Source: a virus
Length of the DNA: 28,604 nt
Direction: 5' to 3' (one strand)
Virus record (IMG/VR): IMGVR_UViG_3300011115_000367
Span: 1 to 28,604 of that record
A program made the position numbers and the translations under genes. The notes under the pieces were generated by a model. It was not told where the DNA came from. It made no database searches and was given only the letters and a program-made list of their open reading frames with translations. Below are positions 1-8,690 of this stretch, piece after piece (position 1 is the stretch's first letter; the number at the start of each line of letters is the position of its first letter).

Positions 1-2
1 CC

Positions 3-239
3 GACCATATCGACACTTATATTAACTGCACCAAAGGTATTTTGGCTAATGGCATAACTGTTACGCTGGATAATTCGATGGTAGTGGTTAACCCTTATGT
101 CAATGTGCGCCACAAGACTATGACGCTTATTCTTCAGCTAATGAATGAACTAGGCTTAACTCCTCGGAGCCGCTTGGCGTCAGGTAAAGTTGAGTCGGAA
201 AGTGAAGTGGCTATCTTTATGCGAGGCCCAGAAGGTTGA
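3..239 (+). CDS. Terminase small subunit, C-terminal part (P27-like)
   Basis: The reading frame is already open at the left edge of the window, so only about the last 78 residues are present and the true start lies upstream. The C-terminus has the pattern seen in P27-type small terminases: a hydrophobic strand, then a helix ending in LGLTPRSR. Small terminases recognise the packaging site and recruit the large subunit. The stop overlaps the TTG start of the large terminase by four bases (TTGA), which suggests translational coupling and supports the assignment. A TTG within the frame at 42 could give a short ORF, but the frame clearly continues upstream of it. The family call rests mostly on the C-terminal motif and the position before terL. 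Confidence 0.75.
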   Translation, partial: DHIDTYINCTKGILANGITVTLDNSMVVVNPYVNVRHKTMTLILQLMNELGLTPRSRLASGKVESESEVAIFMRGPEG

Positions 240-1903
240 GTTGGGAAGATGGTGTACTGTACGCAAAGGCTGTAGCGCGGGGTGATGTAAGCGTATGCAC
301 AGACATACGGCTTTCCTGTCAGCGGTTTCTCAATCAGTACGAAAACCAAGAATGGGAATGGGAGTTCGATGCTCGTTATGTCGAGCACGTCTTAGGATTC
401 GCGTCTCGTCTCGTTCATACCAAAGGACCACTAGCTGGTCAGCCAATCGTACTCGCTCCATTCCAAGAACTTCTGATCTGCGCGGTCTACGGCTTTCGTA
501 AGAAGGGCGATAGAAAAAAGCGAATGGTGACGGATGTAATACTATTCATCCCACGCAAGTCTGGGAAGTCTACGCTCACCGCAGTGATCGCACTTTATGA
601 ACTGGTCTGCGGAGAGAAGGGTTCTGAGGTCTTTACTGTCGCAACCAATAGAGAACAAGCCACAATCGTTTTTGATGCAGCCAAGGGCTTCATAGAGAGT
701 ATGGAGAACCCTCTAATGGCTAATCAGTTCGTGGTGAGCAAGTATGAGATAAAAAGAAAGGGCGATACACAGTCGATGTTTAAGGCATTGTCGCGAGATA
801 CCAAAAAGACGGGCGATGGAAAAAACCCTTCATGCGTTATCGTAGATGAAGCGGCACAGGTACTCGACCGAAATACTATTGAAGTATTACATTCTGGGAT
901 GGTGGCAAGAAAAAACCCATTGCGGATATATATTACAACAGCGTCATTTACTAAAAACACAAAGTTCCACGAGGACTTGGTGATGTATAAGTCGATGCTG
1001 CACGGAGACGCTGTAGATAACCCACGATGGTTCGGTTTGCTCTATGGACTAGACCTACAAGATGACTGGCACGATCCGGCAACTTGGGGGAAAGCTAACC
1101 CAATGCACGGCGTATCAGTATTTGAAGAAGCAATCAAACAACGAGCCGAAGAAGCAAGCCACAAACCAGCGGCACTTAATGAGTTCCTATGCAAGACGCT
1201 GAATGTCTTTGTATCTGCCAACACCGCGTGGATCGACCGCCAGCATTGGGACGATCCGATATGTATTAAAGAACCTAGACCAGAACCCGAAGCCGTGTTT
1301 ATGGGATTCGATCTTGCAGCCACGCGAGATCTGAACGCGGTCTGTACTCTGAAGCGGTACGGGGAATCAGACTTTGACGCGGAGTGGAAATTCTTTCTTC
1401 CAGAAGCGGGTCTAGCCCTAATACCTAATCACTACCAAGATATATTTAGAGTCGCTATTGCCAGCGGGATACTACAGATCACAGAAGGTAACGTGATGGA
1501 CGATAGAGAAATCTCCGACTACATCAAATCTCAGTGCGAGATATATGATGTGAAAGAGGTGGGCTATGATGCTTATAACGCGGCCTCGATTGTAGCTAGG
1601 CTGCATGATGCTGGCGTACCAGTGAAGAAGGTAGGACAGGGGATGGGCGTATTAAATAACCCTTCCAAGTTCATTGAGCGAATGATTATGAGCAAGCAGA
1701 TAACCCATAGAGGGAATCCTTTTGTCGGTTGGCAGCTAGGGAACTGCGAAGTCTACACGGACGTAAATTCAAATATAAAAGTAAGGAAGAATGAGGCTGA
1801 CAAATCGGCGAAGGTAGATGGTATCATCGCTTTAATTATTGCGGCGCATTGTGCATTAGATAACCCATTCGTTTCAAATAGCTTCGGTTTCAGAAGTTTT
1901 TGA
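236..1903 (+). CDS. terL: Terminase large subunit (TerL, Terminase_1 type)
   Basis: This 555-residue packaging motor pumps DNA into the prohead and cuts concatemers. The N-terminal ATPase has a Walker A-like PRKSGKST at about 106-113, Walker B CVIVDEA at about 200-206 and a coupling motif ITTAS at about 233-237. The C-terminal RuvC-like nuclease shows three spaced acids: D359 in GFDLAATRD, D445 in VGYDAYNA and D528 in KVDGI. Length and motif order fit the HK97-like Terminase_1 family. The start is TTG at 236, overlapping the small terminase stop. It is followed by the portal gene after 31 bases, the standard packaging order. No intein or interruption is visible. Confidence 0.97.
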   Translation: MSWEDGVLYAKAVARGDVSVCTDIRLSCQRFLNQYENQEWEWEFDARYVEHVLGFASRLVHTKGPLAGQPIVLAPFQELLICAVYGFRKKGDRKKRMVTDVILFIPRKSGKSTLTAVIALYELVCGEKGSEVFTVATNREQATIVFDAAKGFIESMENPLMANQFVVSKYEIKRKGDTQSMFKALSRDTKKTGDGKNPSCVIVDEAAQVLDRNTIEVLHSGMVARKNPLRIYITTASFTKNTKFHEDLVMYKSMLHGDAVDNPRWFGLLYGLDLQDDWHDPATWGKANPMHGVSVFEEAIKQRAEEASHKPAALNEFLCKTLNVFVSANTAWIDRQHWDDPICIKEPRPEPEAVFMGFDLAATRDLNAVCTLKRYGESDFDAEWKFFLPEAGLALIPNHYQDIFRVAIASGILQITEGNVMDDREISDYIKSQCEIYDVKEVGYDAYNAASIVARLHDAGVPVKKVGQGMGVLNNPSKFIERMIMSKQITHRGNPFVGWQLGNCEVYTDVNSNIKVRKNEADKSAKVDGIIALIIAAHCALDNPFVSNSFGFRSF

Positions 1904-1934
1904 TGTAATATCAGGGAAATTCGCGGGGGTTTCG

Positions 1935-3329
1935 ATGGGAATACTAGACATTTTCAAGAGTAAAGCCACGCTCCAAAAGGAAGCTAATACAGTTCTAGGG
2001 CAATTACAATTAGGTAATCAGGTTGTTTACGCTACCGCAGGTCAGCAGTCCACTTCATCGCAGCTACTCTATGTAACAACCAGCAGCACTACGGTCGCAG
2101 GTCGCGTTATAGATGTGTCCGCACTGACGCGGAACTCGACGGTTATGAGTTGCGTTGGCGTTAAGGCTCGGTCGCTGGCTCAATGCTCTCTGTCTGTAAT
2201 GTCTAAGAACGATGACGGCACTTTTACTAACGCTCTCACTGATCCGAATATAGGAAATAGAGAGAAGGCTAAAGCTAAACAAGTATTGGGGCTTTTAACC
2301 AACCCTAATAACTTTCAGAGTCAGTACGAGTTCTGGTATCAGTGGTGTATGTGGCAAGACATAAGCGGCGAGTCGTTCACGCTATGGTGGAGAAAAGACC
2401 AGAAGGATAGTCTATCTACTCCGCTAGAAATGTATATGCTGGATTCGACCCTCATTACGGTTATTCTGAATCCTACCCGATACCCTTCATACCGTCTATC
2501 TACTCCGTCCTACGGGTTCAGCAAAGATCAGCCGCTAGAATCTCATCAAGTGATGCACATTAAGGAAGCCCCGTGGCAGGGATCGTCAGGCTTTAACAAG
2601 GGCATCCTAGCGACCGAGTTAGTCGCACTCGATCAAGATATAGACGTTTATGCAAACTTCATTATGCAGAACGGCGCAAAGCCCTCCGGCATATTTACTA
2701 CAGATCAAGTTATCCCAGATGCCAAGTACAAAGAAGTAGCAAGCCGTCTTAAAGAGACTTGGAACGCAATGACGGGCAGTAGGAATACAGACTTGAGTAA
2801 AGCAGGTCAGGGAATGCTACTAGATCAGGGAATGCAATATACCCCGGTTGATATGTTAACTCTGCAAGATGCTCAGACTGCCGAATTAAAGATTCAGACT
2901 ATGAAGCGTATATGCGGTCTATTCGGTGTCCCTCCGCAAATGCTAGGGGTATCAGACGGGAAGTTCAATAACACGCAGACGCTACTGGATGAGTTCTACA
3001 AGACTACTATGTATCCGATGATTATCAACATAGAGCAAAAGTTGAAACAGCATCTATTAAAGGGCTATCCTAACCTTTCGATCCGATTTGATACAAAAGA
3101 CTTTTTAAAGGGTGCAGCCCTAGACCAGATGAATTTTGTGGTAGCCGGTGTCTCTAGTGGAATATTCACTCCGAATGAAGCGCGGGAATATTTGAATATG
3201 GATATGGTCGCTGGTGGAGATCAGTTAACACAGAACTCAAGTGGTGGTATGATAGCCGGAACAAGTCCACAAGATACAGGTGGTGGTGGTGGAAACCAAA
3301 CGAGTAAAATGAACATAGGAAAAACATGA
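1935..3329 (+). CDS. Phage portal protein (HK97 family)
   Basis: This 464-residue protein would form the dodecameric ring at the unique capsid vertex through which DNA passes. It has typical portal features: an N-terminal MGILDIF start, conserved QYEFWYQWCMWQDISGE around 130-146, a central helical region, and the KRICGLFGVPPQMLGVSDG motif around 320-338 that marks HK97-type portals. The C-terminal tail is rich in Gly, Ser and Thr. A G-rich ribosome binding site precedes the ATG. The stop overlaps the next small ORF by ATGA. It lies between terL and the protease, the normal HK97-like order. Confidence 0.96.
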   Translation: MGILDIFKSKATLQKEANTVLGQLQLGNQVVYATAGQQSTSSQLLYVTTSSTTVAGRVIDVSALTRNSTVMSCVGVKARSLAQCSLSVMSKNDDGTFTNALTDPNIGNREKAKAKQVLGLLTNPNNFQSQYEFWYQWCMWQDISGESFTLWWRKDQKDSLSTPLEMYMLDSTLITVILNPTRYPSYRLSTPSYGFSKDQPLESHQVMHIKEAPWQGSSGFNKGILATELVALDQDIDVYANFIMQNGAKPSGIFTTDQVIPDAKYKEVASRLKETWNAMTGSRNTDLSKAGQGMLLDQGMQYTPVDMLTLQDAQTAELKIQTMKRICGLFGVPPQMLGVSDGKFNNTQTLLDEFYKTTMYPMIINIEQKLKQHLLKGYPNLSIRFDTKDFLKGAALDQMNFVVAGVSSGIFTPNEAREYLNMDMVAGGDQLTQNSSGGMIAGTSPQDTGGGGGNQTSKMNIGKT

Positions 3330-3526
3330 GCATCCTCGATACGATACTAGGTTTTTTTGCTAAACAAGTACGGAAGTCGGAAGTAATTGTTCCGATTACT
3401 CTTGAGAAGCCACATACAATAAAAGATAATAATCAATCTATAAATAATGGGGCAGTCAATGAAAAATCTGATGCTAGTTTGCGAAGCGAAACTAAGCCTA
3501 GACGAAAGCGAGTCAAGCAGCAATAG
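3326..3526 (+). CDS. Small basic protein between portal and protease
   Basis: This 66-residue ORF has no recognised family. It starts within the portal stop (ATGA overlap), the usual arrangement for coupled genes in this phage, which argues that it is translated. The N-terminus is a short hydrophobic helix (MSILDTILGFFAKQ) and the C-terminus is strongly basic (KPRRKRVKQQ). Its last 68 bases overlap the start of the protease gene in another frame. It could be a small head-assembly factor, or only a translational bridge that brings ribosomes to the protease start. Its function is unknown. Confidence 0.5.
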   Translation: MSILDTILGFFAKQVRKSEVIVPITLEKPHTIKDNNQSINNGAVNEKSDASLRSETKPRRKRVKQQ

Positions 3527-4241
3527 AGGCTCTATAGAGGCTCGTGCTACTACTTGGGGTGCGAGAGAAGGGCTAGACGGACGGCGATTTAATTATCAGC
3601 CGGAGGGCTTTGCTCAATGGGCAGACGAATTCTCCAAAGCGGACAAACCGCTTCCTATGTTCTTAAACCATAACGACAGCGGTATGCCTGTCGGTCAGTG
3701 GAACGAATTTACTTTTGATGAAGAAGGCATGACAGCTAAAGGCCAAATCTATATGAATACGGTCGGTGGCTCTGATCTTCATTCCGTATTAAAAGAATCT
3801 CCCAATATGTTCGGCGGTGTCTCTGTCGGTGCATTTGCTGAAGAAGCCGCGCTGGTCGATGAAGAAGGCAATCCCACTAAAGAATCCGATGGATACTTCA
3901 GAATAACTAAGGGTGGCTTGCGTGAAGTCTCTGTCGTAATGTATCCCAATAATCCAAGTTCTGAAATCAGTAGGCTAGAGGCGTTTGATGCCGAAGGCCA
4001 TTTATTGATTAGAGTAATCGAAAAGACTCTGCGGGAAGCAGGGTTAACGCGAAAAGATGCGACCACCGCGTCTTTGGTTTTTAAGAGAGTAGTCGAGGCG
4101 CGGGAAGCCCTCAACGAAGCTCTTGATCCTCAACCAAATCAGGGGGAGCCTGACGCGGTGGCAACAAAGCAAGCCGACGAAATTCTTAAAGCTCTAAAAG
4201 AGCGGGAATTACTGAAGGCATTATCCCAACGTCTTAAATAA
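3459..4241 (+). CDS. Prohead maturation protease (S78 family)
   Basis: Head-maturation proteases of this type cut the N-terminal delta domain off the major capsid protein inside the prohead. From the ATG at 3459 the protein has 260 residues. The likely catalytic His is H71 in LNHNDSGMPVGQW, Ser is S122 in GGVSVGAF, and the supporting Glu is E156 in LREVSVVMYP; all match the family's spaced motifs. The C-terminal third is charged and helical, as expected for a fused scaffold segment. I prefer 3459 over the ATG at 3447 because GGGG lies seven bases before it. The gene ends 10 bases before the first capsid gene, which has a protease-dependent type of N-terminal arm. Confidence 0.93.
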   Translation: MKNLMLVCEAKLSLDESESSSNRGSIEARATTWGAREGLDGRRFNYQPEGFAQWADEFSKADKPLPMFLNHNDSGMPVGQWNEFTFDEEGMTAKGQIYMNTVGGSDLHSVLKESPNMFGGVSVGAFAEEAALVDEEGNPTKESDGYFRITKGGLREVSVVMYPNNPSSEISRLEAFDAEGHLLIRVIEKTLREAGLTRKDATTASLVFKRVVEAREALNEALDPQPNQGEPDAVATKQADEILKALKERELLKALSQRLK

Positions 4242-4251
4242 GGAAATTAAA

Positions 4252-5595
4252 ATGAACGAAGTAATCGAGAAGCTAGACCATATCGAAGCAGCTAACACCG
4301 CCAAGATCGAAGAAATCAAGAGCGAAGTAAATGTATCTTTGGAAGCTGTACGCGCCGAGGTCGATGAGAAAGTAGCAGCCCTAGAAGCTAAGGTTGCATC
4401 TATCCAAATCCCTTCGATCATTCAGCCTAAAGCTAAGACCGTTTCGCAAGATGTGAACCGCAGAGTTAAGGAACAACTGAGCGACTTCGTAAAGTCTAAT
4501 AGCCGGATGGAAAAAGAGATCAGCCTATTCGAGAGCGATTCGCAGTATGACGCTTTCTTAAAAGAAGCCGCTGGTCTACAGGGTTCTGGTGCAGGGGTCG
4601 GTGGTCGTACTGCATACGATCCTGTATTTGTTGCATTGCGTTTGGCTAATCCTATGCGCGGCGTATCTCGTACCGTTGCTACTGATGGCTCTACATATCA
4701 ATTTCGCGCGAAAATTGGCAATTCTGCGCCCGCGTGGGGCTATCCTATCCAGAACAACGGAGCCGCAACCACAGTCGCAACCAATATCTGGCAACTGACT
4801 TTGCAAGATATTAACGTACAGTTCCCATTGCGTACCGCTGCACTGGACGATATTGACGGTCTGGAAAGCAATGTAGTCTCAGATATGTTGGTCGAGTTCT
4901 CGGAGCAAGAAGGAATCTCAATGATCCAGAATGATGACCAAAGTTCTGATGCTGGTGTTATCGCTGCTACTGGCGGTATCAATGGCTTGCGCGGTCTGAA
5001 TCAATACGCTGGTGGATCGGGGGCATACGCTGGTGGTGTAACCACTACCGCTGCATACGGAAATAGCGGAACAGGCTCTAGCAGTGGATTGTCTAGCATC
5101 GCTACCTACGATCAGTTAGTAACGAATGGCAACACCGCTGGCGCAGCTAACATCCAGTACAAAGACGTTATTAACTTCATCTACGCTTTGCCACAACAGT
5201 ATTGGACAACCTCTGCCCGTTTCGTTATCAATCCAATCTTGCTTTCACAGATTCGCGGATTGACCGATGACAACGGCACACCAGTATTCGAGCGTATGAG
5301 TCCTCTGGAAACAGACGGAATCGTAGGCCGCTTATGTGGATTTGATGTTGTTGTTAACAAGTATCTTGATACTCCTAGCTACGCTGGAGTAGACAAGCCT
5401 GATCTGTTCCCAATGTATTTTGGTGACTGGTCACGCGGTCATACCATTGTTGATCGTATGAACATGATTATGCGGAGATACGACCAGTCACTCCCCGGAT
5501 TTATAACCTTTTATGGTGAAAAGCGTCTTTGCACCAGTGTTGTTGATCCTTTCAGCATCATTCGTTTCCGTTCTACCCATACGGCTAACGACTAA
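4252..5595 (+). CDS. Major capsid protein 1 (HK97 fold, with N-terminal arm)
   Basis: This is a 447-residue HK97-fold capsid protein. Residues 1-55 form a charged, heptad-like coiled coil and residues 60-108 a linker, resembling the delta domain that acts as scaffold and is removed by the protease. The folded shell domain starts near GSGAGVGGRTAYDP (about 111-124) and includes LDDIDGLESNVVSDM and the C-terminal block LPGFITFYGEKRL. An AAGGA ribosome site precedes the ATG. It is followed by a second, paralogous capsid gene. The folded parts match along their whole length; for example, DIDGL and SM..N.DQ are shared. Capsid identity is very likely; the exact cleavage point is not visible. Confidence 0.95.
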   Translation: MNEVIEKLDHIEAANTAKIEEIKSEVNVSLEAVRAEVDEKVAALEAKVASIQIPSIIQPKAKTVSQDVNRRVKEQLSDFVKSNSRMEKEISLFESDSQYDAFLKEAAGLQGSGAGVGGRTAYDPVFVALRLANPMRGVSRTVATDGSTYQFRAKIGNSAPAWGYPIQNNGAATTVATNIWQLTLQDINVQFPLRTAALDDIDGLESNVVSDMLVEFSEQEGISMIQNDDQSSDAGVIAATGGINGLRGLNQYAGGSGAYAGGVTTTAAYGNSGTGSSSGLSSIATYDQLVTNGNTAGAANIQYKDVINFIYALPQQYWTTSARFVINPILLSQIRGLTDDNGTPVFERMSPLETDGIVGRLCGFDVVVNKYLDTPSYAGVDKPDLFPMYFGDWSRGHTIVDRMNMIMRRYDQSLPGFITFYGEKRLCTSVVDPFSIIRFRSTHTAND

Positions 5596-5601
5596 GAATG
5601 C

Positions 5602-5621
5602 GCGGGGGAGAAATCCCCCGT
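5602..5621 (+). terminator. GNRA-loop hairpin between the two capsid genes
   Basis: A perfect 7-bp GC-rich stem (CGGGGGA with TCCCCCG), extendable by one G-U pair, is closed by a GAAA tetraloop. It lies seven bases after the capsid 1 stop and just before the leader of capsid 2. Only a short mixed T-run (TCTTTCC) follows, so it could be a partial terminator, or a stabiliser of the 3' end of the upstream message that sets the ratio of the two capsid proteins. Confidence 0.55.
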
Positions 5622-5645
5622 CTTTCCAATTTAAAGGAAACTCAC

Positions 5646-6686
5646 ATGAGCCAAATTCTCGAAGCAATCAAGACAGCGTTGGCCGACGGGGTTCGGGCTG
5701 ATGTAAGTTTGAAAGAAGCAGCCGGACTGACTGGTTCCGGCACTGGTGTCGGCGGTCGCGTTATCTATGACCAAGCCTTTGCCCCATTAAGATATGGCAA
5801 CCCCTTTCGTCTGTGTGGAGTTCGTGAAATAACCACCATCGGATCGGAAGAAGCCTTTGTAGTCAAGACAGGTAACGCTACAGTAATCCAGACCAGCACT
5901 ACGAATCCGTGGGGCTATGGGATAAAGAATGATGTGGGCGATTACGAAACCGCCTTCTGGCAAATATCACAAAAATCAATTAATGCAGTGGTGCCGATTC
6001 GGACTGCTATTCTGTCAGATATAGATGGGCTGGATGAAAGCATTGTTTCGGATATAGCTTTAGAATTCGCGCAGCAAGAAGCCTTGTCGATGATGTTAAA
6101 TAATGACCAAGCAAGTGGAGCGTCGACACCGCAGACGGGACAGACCGACGGATTGCGTGGGCTGAACTTATACGCTGGGAGTACATCAGCGGCATCGTTC
6201 GGCACAAGTGGATCAGCAGTTACGAATGGCCGCCATACAATGCTACAAACCGCTGCGGCGTCAAAGACTGTTGTTACTTATGATGACTTGACCGCTTTAG
6301 CTTCCGCGCTACCCGCTCAGTATTGGATGAGTCCTTGTACCGCGTGGATGATGCACCCGAATACCATCCAACTGTTCCGGCAATTAAAAGATACGTCTGG
6401 ATTCCCTGTTCTGTTTGAATCGGGAGATGATGACGGTGGTTCGCTATGTAGTATCTTTGGATTCCCGGTCATCCCAAATCCTTATATGAGCCAATATGGG
6501 GCGAATACCTATCCCATTTATCTTGCGGCGTGGGATAACTTTATGACTATCGCAGATAACGAGATGATGAGTATCCAGCGTCTTGAGCAATATCAACCCG
6601 GATTCATTTCTCTGTACGCTGAGAAGCGGGTATGTTCAACCGTTCGTGATGTGTTCGCGGGTGTGCGTGTAGTCTGTCCGGCGTAA
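5646..6686 (+). CDS. Major capsid protein 2, arm-less paralogue (HK97 fold)
   Basis: This 346-residue protein is a second HK97-fold capsid protein, paralogous to the gene just upstream. Shared blocks include LKEAAGL.GSG.GVGGR, NP.R, RTA.L.DIDGL, VSD...EF..QE..SM..NDQ, NGLRGLN/DGLRGLN.YAG and PGF...Y.EKR.C.TV. The shell domain begins at about residue 30, against about 111 in paralogue 1, so the scaffold-like coiled coil is absent. I choose the ATG at 5646 because AAAGGA stands eight bases before it; the upstream ATG at 5598 would run through the hairpin. It may form mixed capsids with paralogue 1, make another lattice position, or be a minor form. It is intact, with no sign of decay. Confidence 0.9.
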   Translation: MSQILEAIKTALADGVRADVSLKEAAGLTGSGTGVGGRVIYDQAFAPLRYGNPFRLCGVREITTIGSEEAFVVKTGNATVIQTSTTNPWGYGIKNDVGDYETAFWQISQKSINAVVPIRTAILSDIDGLDESIVSDIALEFAQQEALSMMLNNDQASGASTPQTGQTDGLRGLNLYAGSTSAASFGTSGSAVTNGRHTMLQTAAASKTVVTYDDLTALASALPAQYWMSPCTAWMMHPNTIQLFRQLKDTSGFPVLFESGDDDGGSLCSIFGFPVIPNPYMSQYGANTYPIYLAAWDNFMTIADNEMMSIQRLEQYQPGFISLYAEKRVCSTVRDVFAGVRVVCPA

Positions 6687-6696
6687 GGAGTTAGCT

Positions 6697-7359
6697 ATGG
6701 CAGTCGAGAATATGACGCTATCGGAGTTCTTCGGGTCAAACCGAAATCCGTATAACTATGCGAAAGTAGAACAGATAGCGAGGGATACCACTACTCAATG
6801 GCTAACGCTTGAGGAGATCACTCAACAGCTAAACTTGTTCCAAGACGAATCTCAGGACGCTTATCTTGAGAGTATCGAACTAGCAACTCGATTCGCCATT
6901 GAAGATTATTTAGGTATGGCTATATTCAGTACGCAATTCAGAGTGTATTACGGTAATTCTGGCGTGTATGGTTCTGCACTTTATCTCGACTTGCCGGAAG
7001 TATCAATTGGATCGGCGGGTGTAACGCTGAACTCGGTGGTTTATTACGGAGTGGAAAGTAATGCACCAATTACTCTGGCAGCGGGTAACTATTTCTACGA
7101 TCAGACAGGGAATAGAGTTGTGGTATCAGCAATACCGACCACGCTTAATCAGACCATAGACAATCCAATCATCGTTACTTACACCCAGAATTCTAACCCT
7201 ATGGCTTTCTATCCAGTAGTCAAACAGGCTGGATTGATGCTGCTTACTCACCTTTATAACAATAGAAGCGCGAGTTCTACGGGTGAAATTAATCCGGCTG
7301 TAATGATTAGTTGGGGCGTGGATACTTTGTTGCGTCCCTATAAACCACTCGTGATGTAA
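6697..7359 (+). CDS. Head-tail connector (gp6-like adaptor)
   Basis: This 220-residue protein sits directly after the capsid genes. The segment WLTLEEITQQLNL..DESQDAYLESIELATRFAIEDYLG (about 35-75) matches the first helices of HK97 gp6-like adaptors, which form the ring under the portal. The C-terminal helix KQAGLMLLTHLYNNR also fits that family. The central beta-rich region (about 80-165) is larger than in HK97 gp6 and resembles extended adaptors in related phages. A strong AAGGAG ribosome site precedes the ATG. The stop and the next start overlap as TAATG. Confidence 0.88.
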   Translation: MAVENMTLSEFFGSNRNPYNYAKVEQIARDTTTQWLTLEEITQQLNLFQDESQDAYLESIELATRFAIEDYLGMAIFSTQFRVYYGNSGVYGSALYLDLPEVSIGSAGVTLNSVVYYGVESNAPITLAAGNYFYDQTGNRVVVSAIPTTLNQTIDNPIIVTYTQNSNPMAFYPVVKQAGLMLLTHLYNNRSASSTGEINPAVMISWGVDTLLRPYKPLVM

Positions 7360-7703
7360 TGACTATAGTCCGCTATGAGAACCTCACGATTAATAACGTC
7401 ACCAACGGGGTTGATACCGTTGGCGAATACACGACCACGATTACTCCGTGGTTCGAGACGCGAGGGCTTGTGGCTGACGTAGCTAATTCATTACGGATAA
7501 GCGAGAGATATAGAGTCTATCAAGACTTAGTAAAGATCACGGTTAACTACACTCCGAACAATAAAGAGATCGTAGATAATCAGAATTTGTTTAGTATTAC
7601 TTGGCGCGGATTTGATTGGAGAATTACGGACATTAGGGAATCGAATGATCGGATGAAGGTGACTTATATCTGTTACCGCAACGACCCGGAGACACCCGTA
7701 TGA
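7359..7703 (+). CDS. Head closure / head-tail joining protein
   Basis: This 114-residue protein has an all-beta composition with the segment RISERYRVYQDLVKITVNYTP followed by FSITWRGFDWRITDIRES and a final strand. This is the pattern of SPP1 gp16 / HK97 gp7-like head closure proteins (Phage_H_T_join), where a conserved W.G..W.I..I precedes the last strands. These proteins form the stopper ring between adaptor and tail. Gene order (adaptor, closure, tail terminator, tube) supports the call. It overlaps its neighbours at both ends (TAATG and ATGA), so the three connector genes are probably translated together. Confidence 0.82.
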   Translation: MTIVRYENLTINNVTNGVDTVGEYTTTITPWFETRGLVADVANSLRISERYRVYQDLVKITVNYTPNNKEIVDNQNLFSITWRGFDWRITDIRESNDRMKVTYICYRNDPETPV

Positions 7704-8122
7704 CAACCCAGAATAACCCGTATGTGTACGCCCAAGCTATACAGTATCAACTTGCAGCGATTGTCGACCCCGTTCCAGTCTATGCAAACTTTAATCGGAA
7801 CTGGGCAACAGAAGAAAAGTTCATAACGTGGCAACTGCGGAACGTCCATCAGCCCGTGTACACTGGACAGACTCAGGATAATAAAGGTATCGACACCCCG
7901 ATCTTTCAGACCTCGATATTCTGTAAAGCTATGACAGACGCTTTTAGTCTGGGTAATACGATACTGCAAGAATTGCACGGCTACTCGGGATTATTCGGTA
8001 GTCTGGCAGAAGGATTTTTCATTGCTAAAGCAGACGTTCATTGGTTGTACAATACCTATGACAACGAGCTTGGTATGAATCAAATTATACTAGATGTAAA
8101 AATGGACATTCCAACTTCATAA
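7700..8122 (+). CDS. Tail terminator / tail completion protein
   Basis: This 140-residue protein starts inside the stop of the head closure gene (ATGA). It has the features of lambda gpU / DUF3168-like tail terminators: an N-terminal helix (YVYAQAIQYQLAAIV), a strand segment IFQTSIFCKAMTDAFSLGNTIL, and a glycine-containing turn followed by a final beta hairpin ending NQIILDVKMDIPT. Tail terminators cap the tail tube and join it to the head. The position immediately before the tube gene agrees. Sequence similarity in this family is always weak, so the role rests on fold-like pattern plus order. Confidence 0.72.
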   Translation: MTTQNNPYVYAQAIQYQLAAIVDPVPVYANFNRNWATEEKFITWQLRNVHQPVYTGQTQDNKGIDTPIFQTSIFCKAMTDAFSLGNTILQELHGYSGLFGSLAEGFFIAKADVHWLYNTYDNELGMNQIILDVKMDIPTS

Positions 8123-8159
8123 GACAAAATTTCTTAACTCTTAATTTAAAGGAATTATT

Positions 8160-8684
8160 ATGGCACTGATTAATAAAATTTTACCCGGATACACAGCAAC
8201 CCTCTGGATGCAAGAGGCTGCAACTCCTACACCGTTTTCTATTGCTCATCTTTCAACGTGGACAGGTTGGGTAGAAGAAATCGTAGGAACTTCTGCTGGC
8301 GGTAACGGCACTACAGGTATGGCGGTTCCTGTTGAGGCTGTACCTGCTTTCGGTGCGGATGATGCTGTAGCTGCTTACTCGGTAGCTGGCGCAAGAACAG
8401 GCGCGAAGGTCACGACGCAAAATCAAGTAACTTCATTAACGGTTACTTCTGCTTGGAATCCTGCTGACGTGGCACAATTGCAAATCCGTGAAGATGGATA
8501 TGGCGGTACAATTGTTCGCACCTATGTGGTCGCAGTCTATGACGGCACCGATACTGTCGCTTATGCCTTCAATGGTATGGTCGGTGGTTTGAAGTGGGAT
8601 TTACAGCCTAACGCCGAAAGTAAGTTTGAGTTCACTATCCATCCGATTGGTGGATTGAACTACGGCTGGTCTAACAACACTTAA
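8160..8684 (+). CDS. Major tail tube protein
   Basis: This 174-residue protein is rich in beta strands, Gly, Thr and Ala, with few charged residues, as usual for siphophage tube subunits that stack as hexamers around the tape measure. It has its own leader with a strong AAAGGA ribosome site, eight bases before the ATG, and is followed by a tetraloop hairpin, both consistent with high expression. Gene order (after tail terminator, before the chaperone and tape measure) is the standard one. The segment GLKWDLQPNAESKFEFTIHP near the C-terminus looks like a closing strand pair. No Ig-like extension is present. Confidence 0.85.
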   Translation: MALINKILPGYTATLWMQEAATPTPFSIAHLSTWTGWVEEIVGTSAGGNGTTGMAVPVEAVPAFGADDAVAAYSVAGARTGAKVTTQNQVTSLTVTSAWNPADVAQLQIREDGYGGTIVRTYVVAVYDGTDTVAYAFNGMVGGLKWDLQPNAESKFEFTIHPIGGLNYGWSNNT

Positions 8685-8690
8685 AAGATG

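Noticed and set aside
134-388. Antisense ORF over the terminase start, and similar antisense ORFs at 1042, 3779, 9084, 15007, 21273 and 21582
   Set aside because: They lie fully opposite strongly supported genes, have low-complexity or biased composition, no ribosome sites and no recognisable domains; they look like shadow frames.
5598-5645. Upstream ATG for the second capsid protein
   Set aside because: It runs through the stable hairpin and encodes an unrelated 16-residue stretch; ATG 5646 has a strong ribosome site.
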